The notes: generated by a model from the letters alone, not told the origin. Positions 36,536-46,206 are shown, numbered from the stretch's first letter. The stretch is DNA of 64,000 nucleotides from Paraburkholderia bryophila (GCF_003269035.1 NZ_QLTK01000007.1:186001-250000), one strand, 5' to 3'. Made by a program: numbers and translations.

Positions 36536-39237
36536 GCGATCGCCCTCCTGCCCGCTTCGAGTTGCACGTCGCGCAGATCGGCGCGGGTGAACAGCGCGTC
36601 GCTGGTGTCGGCCTGATAGAGACAGGCGGCGACGAGCGACGCATCGGTGAAATTCACCTCGCGGCACACGGCGCGAAACAGGTTCGCGCGCTCGGCGCGA
36701 GCGCCCGTCAGGGTCGCGGCGGTGAACAGGCAGCCGCTGAACTGACCGTCCGACAGTTGCGCGCCGGACAGATCGGTGCGGCCCAGATCGCACGCGGCGA
36801 GTGTCGCGCTGCGCCAGTCGCTGCCGCGCAGCGTCGCCAGTTGCCAACTGCAATGTTCGGCGCGCAAGCCGGTCATGCGTGCGTTCGACCAGTCGGCACC
36901 GGTGCCGCCCCCCGGCACGTCGACCAGCGTCGCGCCTTCGAACGAGGCATCGATCAGCTTCGCATCCATCAGCACGGTTTTGCGCAACGTCGCGTTGGCG
37001 AAGCTCGCGCCGCTCAGGTCCGCGCGCATCAATACGGTGGCGGCCAGTTGGGCGGCCTGCCAGTCGCTGGACGGCGCGTTCGCGTTGAGCAGCACGGCCT
37101 GGGTCGCCGTCAGGCGTTGCAGCCGTGCGCCGGCGAGACCGATACCCGAGGCGAGGCAATGATCGAGACAGGCGTCGCTCAGATCGGCTTGCGGCCATTG
37201 CGCGTCGAGTGCCCAGGCCCGCGTCAGGTCAGCACCGCCGAAACCGGTCCGCGCGCCGCTGCTGTGGCACAGGTTCGCGTCGACGAGCGTGGCGCAGGTG
37301 AAGTCCGCGCCGTCGAGTTGCGCGCCGCTCAACACCGCCCGATCGAGGCGTGCGCCGCTCAGTCGCGTGTTGCGCAGATCGGCGTTTTCCAGTTGCACCT
37401 CGCGCAGATCGGCGTCGGACAGATCGAGACCCGACAGGTCGATGCCGGCCAGATCGCGACCGGCGAGCAGCACGCCGGCGCGATGCCATTGCTCGACCTG
37501 CCTGCCGAGCCAGCGCGCGAGGTCGGGCGGCAACGGACCGTCGGGATCGGTGTAGCGCAAGCTCGCGCGGCGCGAGGCGCGAGCCTGCGCGGGTTGTGCG
37601 GCGAGTGCGGCGTCGAGTTGCGGGACGCCGGTGCTTTCTGGTGCGGCAGCGGCGGCCGGAACCGGGGACGCTGCGTTGCGGCTCGGCGGTGTGAGACCCA
37701 CCACGGGATCGAGCGGCACGAGGTCGACGGCCGCGACGCTGATCCGCGTCCAGGCGGCTTCACGGCGCGCGGCGGGGTCGGGCGCGGCGGTGGTTATGCC
37801 GGTAGGCAGTTCGGGTAACGAAGCCCGCAGGCGGTCCGCTTGCGCGCGGGCCTCGGCAATCATGTCGCGTGCGCCGTCCAGCATCGGCGCCAGATCGAAA
37901 TCCGATTCGGCAATCGCGACGCTGTCGAGGCGCGGCAAACGGGTCGGCTTGGTAGGCGCGTCGGTGACGGCGGTCGCGGCGGCCGTCCCGGCCGTAGCCT
38001 GGGCCACTATCGCAGACGGCGGAGTCATCCCACTCACCGCATAAAACTCCGCGAGCTGCGCATCGAGCTGCGCCTGTTCCGCGGCAGCCGCCTGGTCCGC
38101 GCGCGCGGCGCTCGCCGCAGCGCGCGCGATGCGGGTCGGCGCGTCGAAATCCGCGGCCAGATCCGACTCGTTGAACAGATGCGCGGCGGCCGTCGCCGGA
38201 TCGGTGCGCCGCGCGAACACCTGCGCGTAATGCGCGAACGAACGAGGCCGGTCGCGATGCTCGTAAGCGACCATCAGCGCGTCGATATCGAAACCGAGCG
38301 AATGCGCGTGCGGCGTCTCGCCGTGGTACATCGCCACGCCGGTCAGCAGATCGGGAAAGAACCACACCGTGTCGAACCTGAGCGCGACTTCCTCGAGCGA
38401 CGCCGCGCCGCTGCGCTGAATGAAACCCCGCGCGACCAGCGGCGGCACCTGCCCTTCGATCACCTCGCGCTGCGGATGCATGCCGCACAAACGGTACGGT
38501 TCACCACCCCGCAGATACGCGGCGAGCCACTGGTCCGCCGGCGCGCGCTGGAATAAGGCGGGCGTTGCGCTCGACGAAAACCCCGGCGCTTCGTGCGCGA
38601 GCCACTTCGCGCCGTAGCGCCCGGCATGCCGCGAACGCGTCTGCCAGTCGAACGCGAGCGGGCCGAAGCCGGCCGGCGCGTAGCGAACCCAATGACGCCG
38701 CACCGGTGTGCCCGGCAGTTCGAGATTCGGCATCGGCCGCGTGTTGACGCCGGCCAGCGCGGCGAAGCGGTTGCGCTCGTAGCCGCAGCCCACCGGATTG
38801 TCCGGGTGATGCGCGCCGCCGAACGCGTGCGTGTACGCGAGCGGCATCGACACGAACGGCGTGGGCGCGTCGATCCGCAACCACGGCGCGTAACGCCACA
38901 CGCGTTCGCCGATCACGTCGAGCGTCTTGTCGACGCCGGCCGCGCTCAGGCTTACCTGCATCCGTTCGACCGGTTTGCCTTGCGGTGCATATGCGTTGCC
39001 GGACACCAGCAGTTCAGCGCGCGACTTCGGCAGCACTTCGTCGAGCGGCTGGGTGACGCCTTGCGTGGCCAAGGTTTTCAGCACGCCGGGCCATTGTTCG
39101 TTTTCCATCGCGAACCGCTGGACCGCCGCCTCGCCGAGTGGAAAAAAGCCCAGCGCCGAGACGACGAAACGCCGTTCGCCGCCGATCTGATACGAGCGGG
39201 TCAGCGTGCCGAGGCCGAGCGGTTTGACGATTTTCAT
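36532..39237 (-). CDS. DUF2169 adaptor fused to pentapeptide repeats
   Basis: A 901-residue protein. Residues 1-310 are the DUF2169 adaptor domain (MKIVKPLGLGTLTRSYQIGG, AYTHAFGGAHHPDNPVGCGY, VWFFPDLLTGVAMYHGET). A helical, Ala-rich linker spans about 360-600, and the last 270 residues are pentapeptide repeats (LAGIDLSGLDLSDADLREVQ onward). DUF2169 proteins are T6SS adaptors that help load PAAR-like effectors on VgrG. It lies 7 bases after vgrG, in the same operon. Confidence 0.9.
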   Translation of the reverse strand: MKIVKPLGLGTLTRSYQIGGERRFVVSALGFFPLGEAAVQRFAMENEQWPGVLKTLATQGVTQPLDEVLPKSRAELLVSGNAYAPQGKPVERMQVSLSAAGVDKTLDVIGERVWRYAPWLRIDAPTPFVSMPLAYTHAFGGAHHPDNPVGCGYERNRFAALAGVNTRPMPNLELPGTPVRRHWVRYAPAGFGPLAFDWQTRSRHAGRYGAKWLAHEAPGFSSSATPALFQRAPADQWLAAYLRGGEPYRLCGMHPQREVIEGQVPPLVARGFIQRSGAASLEEVALRFDTVWFFPDLLTGVAMYHGETPHAHSLGFDIDALMVAYEHRDRPRSFAHYAQVFARRTDPATAAAHLFNESDLAADFDAPTRIARAAASAARADQAAAAEQAQLDAQLAEFYAVSGMTPPSAIVAQATAGTAAATAVTDAPTKPTRLPRLDSVAIAESDFDLAPMLDGARDMIAEARAQADRLRASLPELPTGITTAAPDPAARREAAWTRISVAAVDLVPLDPVVGLTPPSRNAASPVPAAAAAPESTGVPQLDAALAAQPAQARASRRASLRYTDPDGPLPPDLARWLGRQVEQWHRAGVLLAGRDLAGIDLSGLDLSDADLREVQLENADLRNTRLSGARLDRAVLSGAQLDGADFTCATLVDANLCHSSGARTGFGGADLTRAWALDAQWPQADLSDACLDHCLASGIGLAGARLQRLTATQAVLLNANAPSSDWQAAQLAATVLMRADLSGASFANATLRKTVLMDAKLIDASFEGATLVDVPGGGTGADWSNARMTGLRAEHCSWQLATLRGSDWRSATLAACDLGRTDLSGAQLSDGQFSGCLFTAATLTGARAERANLFRAVCREVNFTDASLVAACLYQADTSDALFTRADLRDVQLEAGRRAIA

Positions 39238-39244
39238 CGGGCGC

Positions 39245-41917
39245 TCACAGGTAGATCTGGATCACGCCGACGATCGTGATCGTCGCATTGGACATCTTGA
39301 TCTCGGGCACGGCGGCTTCCTCGGAGATCCGCAAGCCGGGTCCGGCCAGGGAAATCGTGTGACTCTCCGAGGAGATCGTCACCTGACTCTGGATGCCTGC
39401 CAGCGTCACGTCCGAAGTCACGCCGGACATGTTGACGCGGCTCGATGCGCCGACCATGCTGACCGAGTTCACCGCGCCCTGCATGTCGACCGAGTTCGAC
39501 ACGCCGACCATGTTGGTCGACGTCTGCACGCCGGTCATCGACATCGACGACGAGATGCCGGTCACGTTGGTCGTATCCGACATGCCGGTCACGCTCGTGC
39601 TGTTCTGGCTGCCGGTCAGCGAACTGGTGTGCGATGTGCCGGTGGTCGAATTCTCGGTCGACGAGCCGACCACATTGGTGCCGTGCGATTCGCCGATGAT
39701 ATTGCTGTTGATCGAGACGCCGGTGGTGCTGCTGTTGGTCGACTTGCCGGTGAGCGAGGTCGACTGGTTTTCGGTAATCGTCGACTTCGACGCGCTGATG
39801 CCCGTCACCGTGTTCTCGGACGAAGAATTACCCGTCACGGTGCTCAGATTCGTCACATTGCCGGTGCTCGACGAACTGCCGTAGGTGTCGCCGAACACGT
39901 CGTTCACGCTCACACTGACCGCCCCCGGATCCGGCGACGGCGACGGCTGCACGGCATCCGGACTCGACTTGCCGACCACGCTCTGGTTGTACGTGCTGCC
40001 GACCGCCGAAAAGTTCTGCTGCTGCAGCGCCCAGCTATGTCCGTAGCTGCTGCCGTACGAATACGACTGGCTCAGCAGACCGCGCTCCTTTTTTTCCGAG
40101 GTCGCGTGGCTGAAGCTCGCGCCTTGCGAGTAGCTCGCATCGCGATACTGCCCGCTCGCGTACGCGCTCGTCACCGTGTCGATCGCGGTATCGAGCGTGC
40201 TGTCCGTCGCCTCCGACGACGCCCCGAAACGAATGCTCTTGCTGTCGCTGTATGAGGTCGAATAATTGTTGCCGACCGAGGTGTTCGCGGTCCAGCCCGA
40301 CGGCGTGACCACGCGCGAACCGTTCGCGTGCACGATGCTCTGGATCTCCGGCAACTCGGACTCGTCCTGCGCGCGCGCCACCACCACGGTCACACCCACT
40401 TCCGGCACGGTCTGCATATGGCCGGCGAGTTTCACCCACACCGGCTGGGTGGCCGCGTTGACCGCGCGGTCGGTGGCGAAGTTCACATAGACGCCCTTCG
40501 CGTTCAGCGTGGCCGGGCTCGCATCGCGATCGGTCTGATTGCTCGTGACCATCTCGAAGTTCTGCTTCGTGTAGTAGCGCCAGTCTTTTGGCGCGGTGCT
40601 GCCGTCGGCATCCACCACGATCGCCAGCAGCGAGCCCTGCTGCGTCTGTTCGATCGAGAAAGGCGTGATCAGGCTCGACGGATCGGTCGCGCTGAAGGTG
40701 TTCTGATAGTCGCCGTCGAGGCTCGCTTCGTGCGACACCTGGGTCAGCACGAAGCGCTGTTCATCGAGCGAGGGCTGGATCGTCATGCCGGCCGCGCCGC
40801 CCTTCGGCATCCGCAGCGTGAAGCTGTGACCCACGCGCATTTGCGCGCAACTGCTGGTGCCCGAAAAACGCTCGGCGGAACCGCGCCGCGACGCTTCCGA
40901 CAAACCCTGCGTCTCGCGCGCCTGCCAGTCGCTCACGCCGTACTGGAACTGGCGGTATTGCGTGAACGGCAATTCGCCCGGCTCGGTGGCGCCGGCCGCG
41001 AAGGTCTGGAACGTGGGAATCGCGTCGACGTCCCACGATTCCTGCTGACGCGCCAGCACACACTCGACGCCAGTCGTCACCAGCGACTGCTCATACGTGT
41101 ATTGCGACACCACGTCGGCTTGCGCGAGGCCGAGCGCGCTGGTGTCGCTCGATGTGTAGCGCAGCGGCCGGTCGAACGGAATCGACGGGTATTGCGCGCG
41201 GTTCGAGAACACCACCGTGTGGCTGTTGCCGGTGTGCGTGAAGCAGTAGTAAATCTGCGCCTTGCCCATCAGACGCTGCAACAGCGCGTAGTCCGATTCG
41301 CCGGCCTGCATCCAGTCCTGCAGGCGGGTCTGCGCGAGGTTGTGATTGCCGCCGATCCCGTTCAGCGAAAACGTCACGTCGTGCTCGCGCATCAGCGTTT
41401 CGATCGCTTGCGCGACGCTCTGCTGCACCAGCATCCGGTAACGGTTGGTGAGCGTGAGTTTCCACAGCGCGGGCTTGATGGCGGCTTTGTATACGCCCGG
41501 CTCGCTCATCGAGAACGACGTGACGATGCCGTTGAACAGCGATAACGTCGGGTCCGGCGCACCGCCGCCGAGCGCCGTGGCGAAACGTTCGTTCGAGGCG
41601 CCGGCGAGCGCGTCGGGCATGCGGTCGTTGGGCAGCCGGAAATCCGGCCGGTCGATGCCGATCGTCACCGGCCGCCCGATCAACTGATCGAAGCGCATGA
41701 CCGGTGCGCCCGACGCTTCCGTGTTGGCGCGCAGGTCGAGCTGGAATTCGAAAGGCTGCGAGACCTGTTCCTGGCCGCTGATTTTCGTCGCGCGAAAGGT
41801 TTCCGCGCCGACGGTGTAGCCGCCGGGCAGGAAGAACGCGACGTGCAGGAAGACGGCCGGCGCGGGCCGCTCGACCTTGTCGATACGCGTGACGCCGAGG
41901 GTGTCGGGCGTGCTCAT
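39245..41917 (-). CDS. vgrG: VgrG/TssI spike protein with long nonapeptide-repeat tail
   Basis: An 890-residue spike protein. The gp27-like part includes PFEFQLDLRANTEASGAPVM, FDQLIGRPVTIGID, MLVQQSVAQAIETLMREHD and GESDYALLQRLMGKAQIYYC; the gp5-like OB region includes AVNAATQPVWVKLAGHMQTV and VGVTVVVARAQDESELPEIQ. After a Ser/Tyr-rich stretch (about 590-680), residues about 690-847 form tandem 9-residue repeats (see 39377-39754), then a 43-residue end. There is no obvious enzymatic domain. The start overlaps tssG by 4 bases. Confidence 0.94.
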   Translation of the reverse strand: MSTPDTLGVTRIDKVERPAPAVFLHVAFFLPGGYTVGAETFRATKISGQEQVSQPFEFQLDLRANTEASGAPVMRFDQLIGRPVTIGIDRPDFRLPNDRMPDALAGASNERFATALGGGAPDPTLSLFNGIVTSFSMSEPGVYKAAIKPALWKLTLTNRYRMLVQQSVAQAIETLMREHDVTFSLNGIGGNHNLAQTRLQDWMQAGESDYALLQRLMGKAQIYYCFTHTGNSHTVVFSNRAQYPSIPFDRPLRYTSSDTSALGLAQADVVSQYTYEQSLVTTGVECVLARQQESWDVDAIPTFQTFAAGATEPGELPFTQYRQFQYGVSDWQARETQGLSEASRRGSAERFSGTSSCAQMRVGHSFTLRMPKGGAAGMTIQPSLDEQRFVLTQVSHEASLDGDYQNTFSATDPSSLITPFSIEQTQQGSLLAIVVDADGSTAPKDWRYYTKQNFEMVTSNQTDRDASPATLNAKGVYVNFATDRAVNAATQPVWVKLAGHMQTVPEVGVTVVVARAQDESELPEIQSIVHANGSRVVTPSGWTANTSVGNNYSTSYSDSKSIRFGASSEATDSTLDTAIDTVTSAYASGQYRDASYSQGASFSHATSEKKERGLLSQSYSYGSSYGHSWALQQQNFSAVGSTYNQSVVGKSSPDAVQPSPSPDPGAVSVSVNDVFGDTYGSSSSTGNVTNLSTVTGNSSSENTVTGISASKSTITENQSTSLTGKSTNSSTTGVSINSNIIGESHGTNVVGSSTENSTTGTSHTSSLTGSQNSTSVTGMSDTTNVTGISSSMSMTGVQTSTNMVGVSNSVDMQGAVNSVSMVGASSRVNMSGVTSDVTLAGIQSQVTISSESHTISLAGPGLRISEEAAVPEIKMSNATITIVGVIQIYL
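39377..39754 (-). repeat. Fourteen tandem 27-bp units encoding a nonapeptide repeat in VgrG
   Basis: Residues 722-847 divide exactly into fourteen units of nine residues with consensus (hydrophobic)-T/V-G-x-S-x-x-(S/T/V)-(S/N/T), for example LTGKSTNSS, VTGMSDTTN, MVGVSNSVD and LAGIQSQVT. Glycine is third in all fourteen. Three less regular units precede them (to about 39841). The periodicity suggests an extended intertwined beta-helix needle. Confidence 0.9.
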
Positions 41918-43374
41918 TGCAACGGTCCTTGCGGGTCGCCCGCGATGGCGTAGCTCACGCTGCGCAGGTCGGGGGATGCATCCGAGCCCGCGCCGCCCGA
42001 CGCTTCGGAGCGCACCGCCAGCCAGGCCGTCTGGCCGAGGCGCAGGCCGCGATAGCGCACACCCGCCGGCAACCCGGCCGTGCTCAGCGGCACGGCCGGT
42101 GCCGTGACGCCGCTGCCGGGCGTGGCGCTCAGCAACGACGCGGGCAAACTGGACGCGGCAATGCTCAGCTCGACGGTGCAGTCCACGCGCCGGTCGAACA
42201 GCAGCCGCACCATGGCGGCGAGTCCGGCGTAACCGTCGAGCGGCGCGTCGTTGTCGGCGGCCGCTTCGGCGGCGCTCTGGTGGTGATGCGGATGCGTCGC
42301 GCCGGCCTGGTTGAATGGATCATGCGGTTCAGGTGGGTCTTGCGGCTGCCACGGCGGCGGCAGCAGATTGCACAGTCGCTCGTAATCGACAGCGGGCACG
42401 CTCAGGCGTACGCCGGCCATCTGGTTCCACACCTGCGTGCCGAGCACCGCATCGCCGCCGAGCGTGCCCTGCTTGCCGAGCCCCGACCATTGCGCGGACG
42501 ACAGCGGCCGCCAGTCGCCCACCAGTTGTTCCAGTTGCGTGTCCGGCATGCCGAGGTACTGGCGCAACGCGGTCAGCGCCGCGGTGGCGCTGCGGCGCGG
42601 GTCGGCCAGCGTGGCCGTCATGCCGAGCCACGCGCGGCGCGGCAGCACGATCTGCGCCTCCGCGTCGAGCGACGCCATGCCGGCGATGCTCGCCAGAAAA
42701 TCGGCCTGCAAGGTGTCTTGCGGCAACGCGTAGTCGAGCGCGACGTCCTGGGTCGCCTTCAACTGGTGCCGCAGCACGTTGATGCGATGATTGAAGACGT
42801 CGAGAAAGGCGGCGAAGGTCTGGTCGTCGTCGCGCAGACGGTCGCGCACCCACTCCAGAAACGGCTCCGGCAGCGGCCCGAGTTCGCTCGCCACGCTGTA
42901 GTTCGGCGTGCGGATCTCGACCACCTCGCCGTTCTCGACGCTGGTCAGCGCCGTGGTCAACGCGGCGCCGAGCGTCGCGGTGGACGGCGCGTTGACCGCT
43001 GCGTTCACCGGCTCGTTCAGCAGCGCGTGCACGGCGGCGTCCGGCACATGACGCAGCGCGGCCCGGCCGCCCGGCGTATCCAGCAGATCGACGGCGTCGA
43101 GCCGGCGGCAACCCGTCACCTCGACGCCCGGAAACGCCGGCGACAGGTCGGCGGTAAAGCGCAAGCGGCGCGCGAAGCCGGCGAAACTACGGGTGTCCGC
43201 CTCGCCGCTCATGAGCCGCCATGTCAACAGCACCTTGAGACGTTTCCTGACGGACGGCCGCGACGAATCGCGCACGCGCAACAGGCGGACGAGCTGAAAC
43301 ACGTCGATCCGTTCGGGCCGATCGAACAGCTGTTCTTCTACAGAACCGGCTGGAGGCCGACGAGCTGAGGCCAT
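41914..43374 (-). CDS. tssG: Type VI secretion baseplate protein TssG
   Basis: A 486-residue TssG, longer than the usual 330-350. The N-terminus PERIDVFQLVRLLRVRD is typical (FF-Q-ALRLL motif), as are ARRLRFTADLSPAFPGVEV, and AWLGMTATLADPRR and LRQYLGMPDTQLEQLVGDWR further on. Extra length lies in a central insertion with His/Pro/Asp-rich segments and in the C-terminal third (GSGVTAPAVPLSTAGLPAGV). It forms the baseplate wedge with TssE, TssF and TssK. It overlaps tssF by 37 bases. Confidence 0.9.
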   Translation of the reverse strand: MASARRPPAGSVEEQLFDRPERIDVFQLVRLLRVRDSSRPSVRKRLKVLLTWRLMSGEADTRSFAGFARRLRFTADLSPAFPGVEVTGCRRLDAVDLLDTPGGRAALRHVPDAAVHALLNEPVNAAVNAPSTATLGAALTTALTSVENGEVVEIRTPNYSVASELGPLPEPFLEWVRDRLRDDDQTFAAFLDVFNHRINVLRHQLKATQDVALDYALPQDTLQADFLASIAGMASLDAEAQIVLPRRAWLGMTATLADPRRSATAALTALRQYLGMPDTQLEQLVGDWRPLSSAQWSGLGKQGTLGGDAVLGTQVWNQMAGVRLSVPAVDYERLCNLLPPPWQPQDPPEPHDPFNQAGATHPHHHQSAAEAAADNDAPLDGYAGLAAMVRLLFDRRVDCTVELSIAASSLPASLLSATPGSGVTAPAVPLSTAGLPAGVRYRGLRLGQTAWLAVRSEASGGAGSDASPDLRSVSYAIAGDPQGPLQ

Positions 43375-45182
43375 TCGCGCAAGATCCCCTTGATATCGTT
43401 GACGCTGATCCGCAGCGCGACCCCGGCGTTGACCGCGCCGTACAACGCGAAGAAGTGCCGCAGCACTTCACCGAACAGAATCACGCTGCCTTCCGCGAAG
43501 CTCGCACGATCGAGCCACAGATCGACCCGCAAACCGTCGACAAAACCGCGCCACGCGTCGTCGCCCCGGCGCACCATCACACGCGCGGTGCGCATGTCGC
43601 GAATCCCGTCGATCTGTTTGAAGCCGCTTTCGCCGCGCATGCCGACGTGCTGTTTGAGCAGGTCCTTCAAGGCCGCCAGCGCGTGCTGCCCGTCGGCGAG
43701 CGAGAGCCGGTTCAACGCGAGTTGCGCGGCGAGCGCCCATGGCCGCGCGCCGATCAGTCGCGGCGTCTGATGCGAGGTCACCTGACCTACGATCGAGGCG
43801 CCCGAAATCGGCCCCGCGCCTTCGAGCCGCAACGGATCGCCCTGCCGCAACTGCTCCGGCAGATTGCGGTTGGTACAGAGCGCCGAACCGCCGAGCGTTT
43901 CGTCGGCGGGTCTCGCGAGATTGAAGGTAGCGTCCAGAAACGACACGTACAACTCGGTGCCCTGCACATCGCCCAATTGCGCTTCCTCGCGGCGTGTCAT
44001 GTAGAAATAGTGCTGCGATTGCAGGCGCTGGAAATCGTCCATCGAGAAATACGGCGCCAGCGTGCGCGGCGGCTCGCCGGGCCGCGTCGAGTACAACTCG
44101 GTCAGCGAATACACCTCGCAGTAACGGTGATCGCCGGCGTTGCCTTGCAGGCGGTATTCGTAACGCGTGTGATCGAGCGCGATCGGCTCGAGCCGTTGCG
44201 GATACAGGTTGATCAGCGGCACACAGTTCAGGCGCAACAGATCGGGCGGCAACGTTGCGACCACGTCGAGCGTCTGCGTGCCGATGAACATCAGTTCGAA
44301 GGCGCTCGCGCCGCTCGTGAAGGCGAGACCTTCCACGTCGAAGAACAGGAATTTCTCGGGAAACGCAAAGTATTCCTGCAACAGCCGGTAGCCCGGATGC
44401 GTGTTGGCGCTGACCTGCAACATCGCTTCGTCCTGCGCGAAGCCGCGCCATGTCAACGCGCTCAACGGCAACTCCTGGCGCGCGCCGGACGGTTTGCCGT
44501 CGGCGCCGAGCGGTTGCGCGACGATCTTCGCCAGACCGAGCGCGAGCATCTCGTAGAAGGTATGCAGGTCGTTGGGCGCGCAGTTCAGGTAGAAGCGCAG
44601 CGTACCGAGTTGCAGTTCGCTCAGGGTGCCGGCGCCGGTGCGCCGCAGCGTCACGCTCAGCACCGAGCGCAGATTCGGGTTCTTCCAGTCGGCCGGATCG
44701 AGCGAGCGGCTGCTCGGCGCCACCAGATGAATCTGCTCGATTTCGAGCGGCACCAGCGGCGTGTCGTAACAGGTCATGAAACGGCACGCGACCGGATTGC
44801 CGCGCATGTCGTGGCCTTTCGCGGTCATCAGGCGCTTGCGCTCGAGCACCTGGCGTTTGGAGAAATTCGCACCGTCGGCCTTGACGTCGAGCGCGGCGAT
44901 CGCCACGGACGGTAACGGCGCCGACAGATGCGGATACAGGTGATCGGTCAGCGCATTGGGCAGCGACGCCTGGCCGAGATCGAGCTGATAGCGCAGACGT
45001 CCGGCGAGAAACGCGAACGACTGCACCAGCAGTTCCACCTGCGGATCGGTGGAGCGGCCCTGGCTCAAACCGAGTGCGCCGGCCGCCGCCGGAAAATTGC
45101 GCGAGAAAATCGCCGCGTCGCCGCGCAGCGCCGCCAGCTCCGCGTTGAAATAATCGGCCAGCGTGGTATTGGCAAGCTTCAT
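43338..45182 (-). CDS. tssF: Type VI secretion baseplate protein TssF
   Basis: A 614-residue TssF of normal length: YFNAELAALRGDAAIFSRNF at the N-terminus, DPQVELLVQSFAFLAGRLRY, CRFMTCYDTPLVPLEIEQIH, and the C-terminal LILFGEVLRHFFALYGAVNA-like end (VILFGEVLRHFFALYGAVNA). It is the main baseplate wedge subunit. The start overlaps the tssE stop by 4 bases, so the tssE-F-G genes are translated together. Confidence 0.95.
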   Translation of the reverse strand: MKLANTTLADYFNAELAALRGDAAIFSRNFPAAAGALGLSQGRSTDPQVELLVQSFAFLAGRLRYQLDLGQASLPNALTDHLYPHLSAPLPSVAIAALDVKADGANFSKRQVLERKRLMTAKGHDMRGNPVACRFMTCYDTPLVPLEIEQIHLVAPSSRSLDPADWKNPNLRSVLSVTLRRTGAGTLSELQLGTLRFYLNCAPNDLHTFYEMLALGLAKIVAQPLGADGKPSGARQELPLSALTWRGFAQDEAMLQVSANTHPGYRLLQEYFAFPEKFLFFDVEGLAFTSGASAFELMFIGTQTLDVVATLPPDLLRLNCVPLINLYPQRLEPIALDHTRYEYRLQGNAGDHRYCEVYSLTELYSTRPGEPPRTLAPYFSMDDFQRLQSQHYFYMTRREEAQLGDVQGTELYVSFLDATFNLARPADETLGGSALCTNRNLPEQLRQGDPLRLEGAGPISGASIVGQVTSHQTPRLIGARPWALAAQLALNRLSLADGQHALAALKDLLKQHVGMRGESGFKQIDGIRDMRTARVMVRRGDDAWRGFVDGLRVDLWLDRASFAEGSVILFGEVLRHFFALYGAVNAGVALRISVNDIKGILREWPQLVGLQPVL

Positions 45183-45589
45183 CGCAGCATCACCTCGAGC
45201 GCGGCGCCGGTGGCGGCATCGAGCAGCACGCGAAACGGCTGCGCGTCGGCGCTGCGCAACACACCCGATACCCGCAGCCGGTTCGGCATCAACGGATTCG
45301 CGTCCGGCACCAGCGTCACCTCCACCTCCGCGAGGCGCGGCTCGAAACGCTCGATCATCCGCTTCAGACGCGCGGCGTAGCGGGTCAAACCGGCCCCGCC
45401 GTTGGCCGACACGTCCACCACGTTGAGCATGCCGAAGCCGAGCAGATCGCTGGCGTCGCCGGCGCTGCGCGGACGCGTCGCGACCATGCGCTGGATCTGC
45501 TCGGCGACGGCCACGCCCAGATCCACGGGCCGGGCATGCGCCGCCGAGGTAGGCGTCGCGGCGGCGAGACGTTCGAACAGATAGCGCAT
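45179..45589 (-). CDS. tssE: Type VI secretion baseplate protein TssE (gp25-like)
   Basis: A 136-residue gp25-like protein: MRYLFERLAAATPT at the start, VAEQIQRMVATRPRSAGDAS, then DLLGFGMLNVVDVSANGGAG and the EVEV-type strand in PRLAEVEVTLVPDANPLMPN. TssE nucleates sheath polymerisation from the baseplate. It lies 50 bases after hcp. Confidence 0.93.
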   Translation of the reverse strand: MRYLFERLAAATPTSAAHARPVDLGVAVAEQIQRMVATRPRSAGDASDLLGFGMLNVVDVSANGGAGLTRYAARLKRMIERFEPRLAEVEVTLVPDANPLMPNRLRVSGVLRSADAQPFRVLLDAATGAALEVMLR

Positions 45590-45639
45590 GAAGCGTGAAC
45601 CTCGTATGAAGCTGAAGCCGACAGGCGGTGCGGCTGCGT

Positions 45640-46206
45640 TCAGTCGGTGAACTGACCGATCGGGCGGTTGCGCGCGATCGACCAGCCGGTCGCGAGATTA
45701 CCGGCCGGCATGGTGTCCGCGCGCTGCACCGTATACGTCCACAGGATTTCGGTGAAGTTGAGCTTGAACTGCTCGGTCGGCATGTCGTCCGGATGCGACT
45801 GGAACTGGATTTCGCTGATGATCGCGTCGCGCAACTGGAACGTCAGGATATTGCCGGTCAGCTCGCCCGAATTACGCGCGATATACAGCTTGGTCGGCTG
45901 CCCTTTGCCCTTGCCGAGCGGTTGCGCGCGCAAGCAATACTCGTAGAACTTCACCGAGGTCTTGTCGACGTACTTGGTGCAAGTGAACTCGGTGATGATC
46001 GGACGGCCCGAGGTCCGCGCCGAGTTGCTGACGTCGGTGGTGATCTGCTGTTTCATGCCCTGGTGAACCGACACGAGCTCGATACATTCGCCGAGCGCCA
46101 GCACCTTGTCGCGCCAGGTGTCGTCGATCAGGCTGCCGCCGTTGTCCCAGTTGTTCGGGCCGCCGAATACGTCGGCGTCGCCCGGCTGCAACAGAATGAG
46201 GTCCAT
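45640..46206 (-). CDS. hcp: Hcp tube protein (TssD)
   Basis: A 188-residue Hcp: MDLILLQPGDADVFGG, LGECIELVSVHQGMKQQITT, SGRPIITEFTCTKYVDKTSV, then the conserved TFQLRDAIISEIQFQSHPDD and LNFTEILWTYTVQ. It forms the hexameric inner tube. The gene follows tssBC by 25 bases, so tube and sheath are produced from one message. There is no toxin extension. Confidence 0.95.
   Translation of the reverse strand: MDLILLQPGDADVFGGPNNWDNGGSLIDDTWRDKVLALGECIELVSVHQGMKQQITTDVSNSARTSGRPIITEFTCTKYVDKTSVKFYEYCLRAQPLGKGKGQPTKLYIARNSGELTGNILTFQLRDAIISEIQFQSHPDDMPTEQFKLNFTEILWTYTVQRADTMPAGNLATGWSIARNRPIGQFTD

Noticed and set aside
36533..37198. Upstream extension of the pentapeptide protein frame
   Set aside because: The extension is Arg-rich and overlaps the DUF2169 gene; the real start is the ATG at 36535 overlapping its stop.
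39377..39841. CRISPR-like repeat array
   Set aside because: The 27-bp units are diverged, have no spacers and stay in frame within VgrG; they encode a protein repeat.
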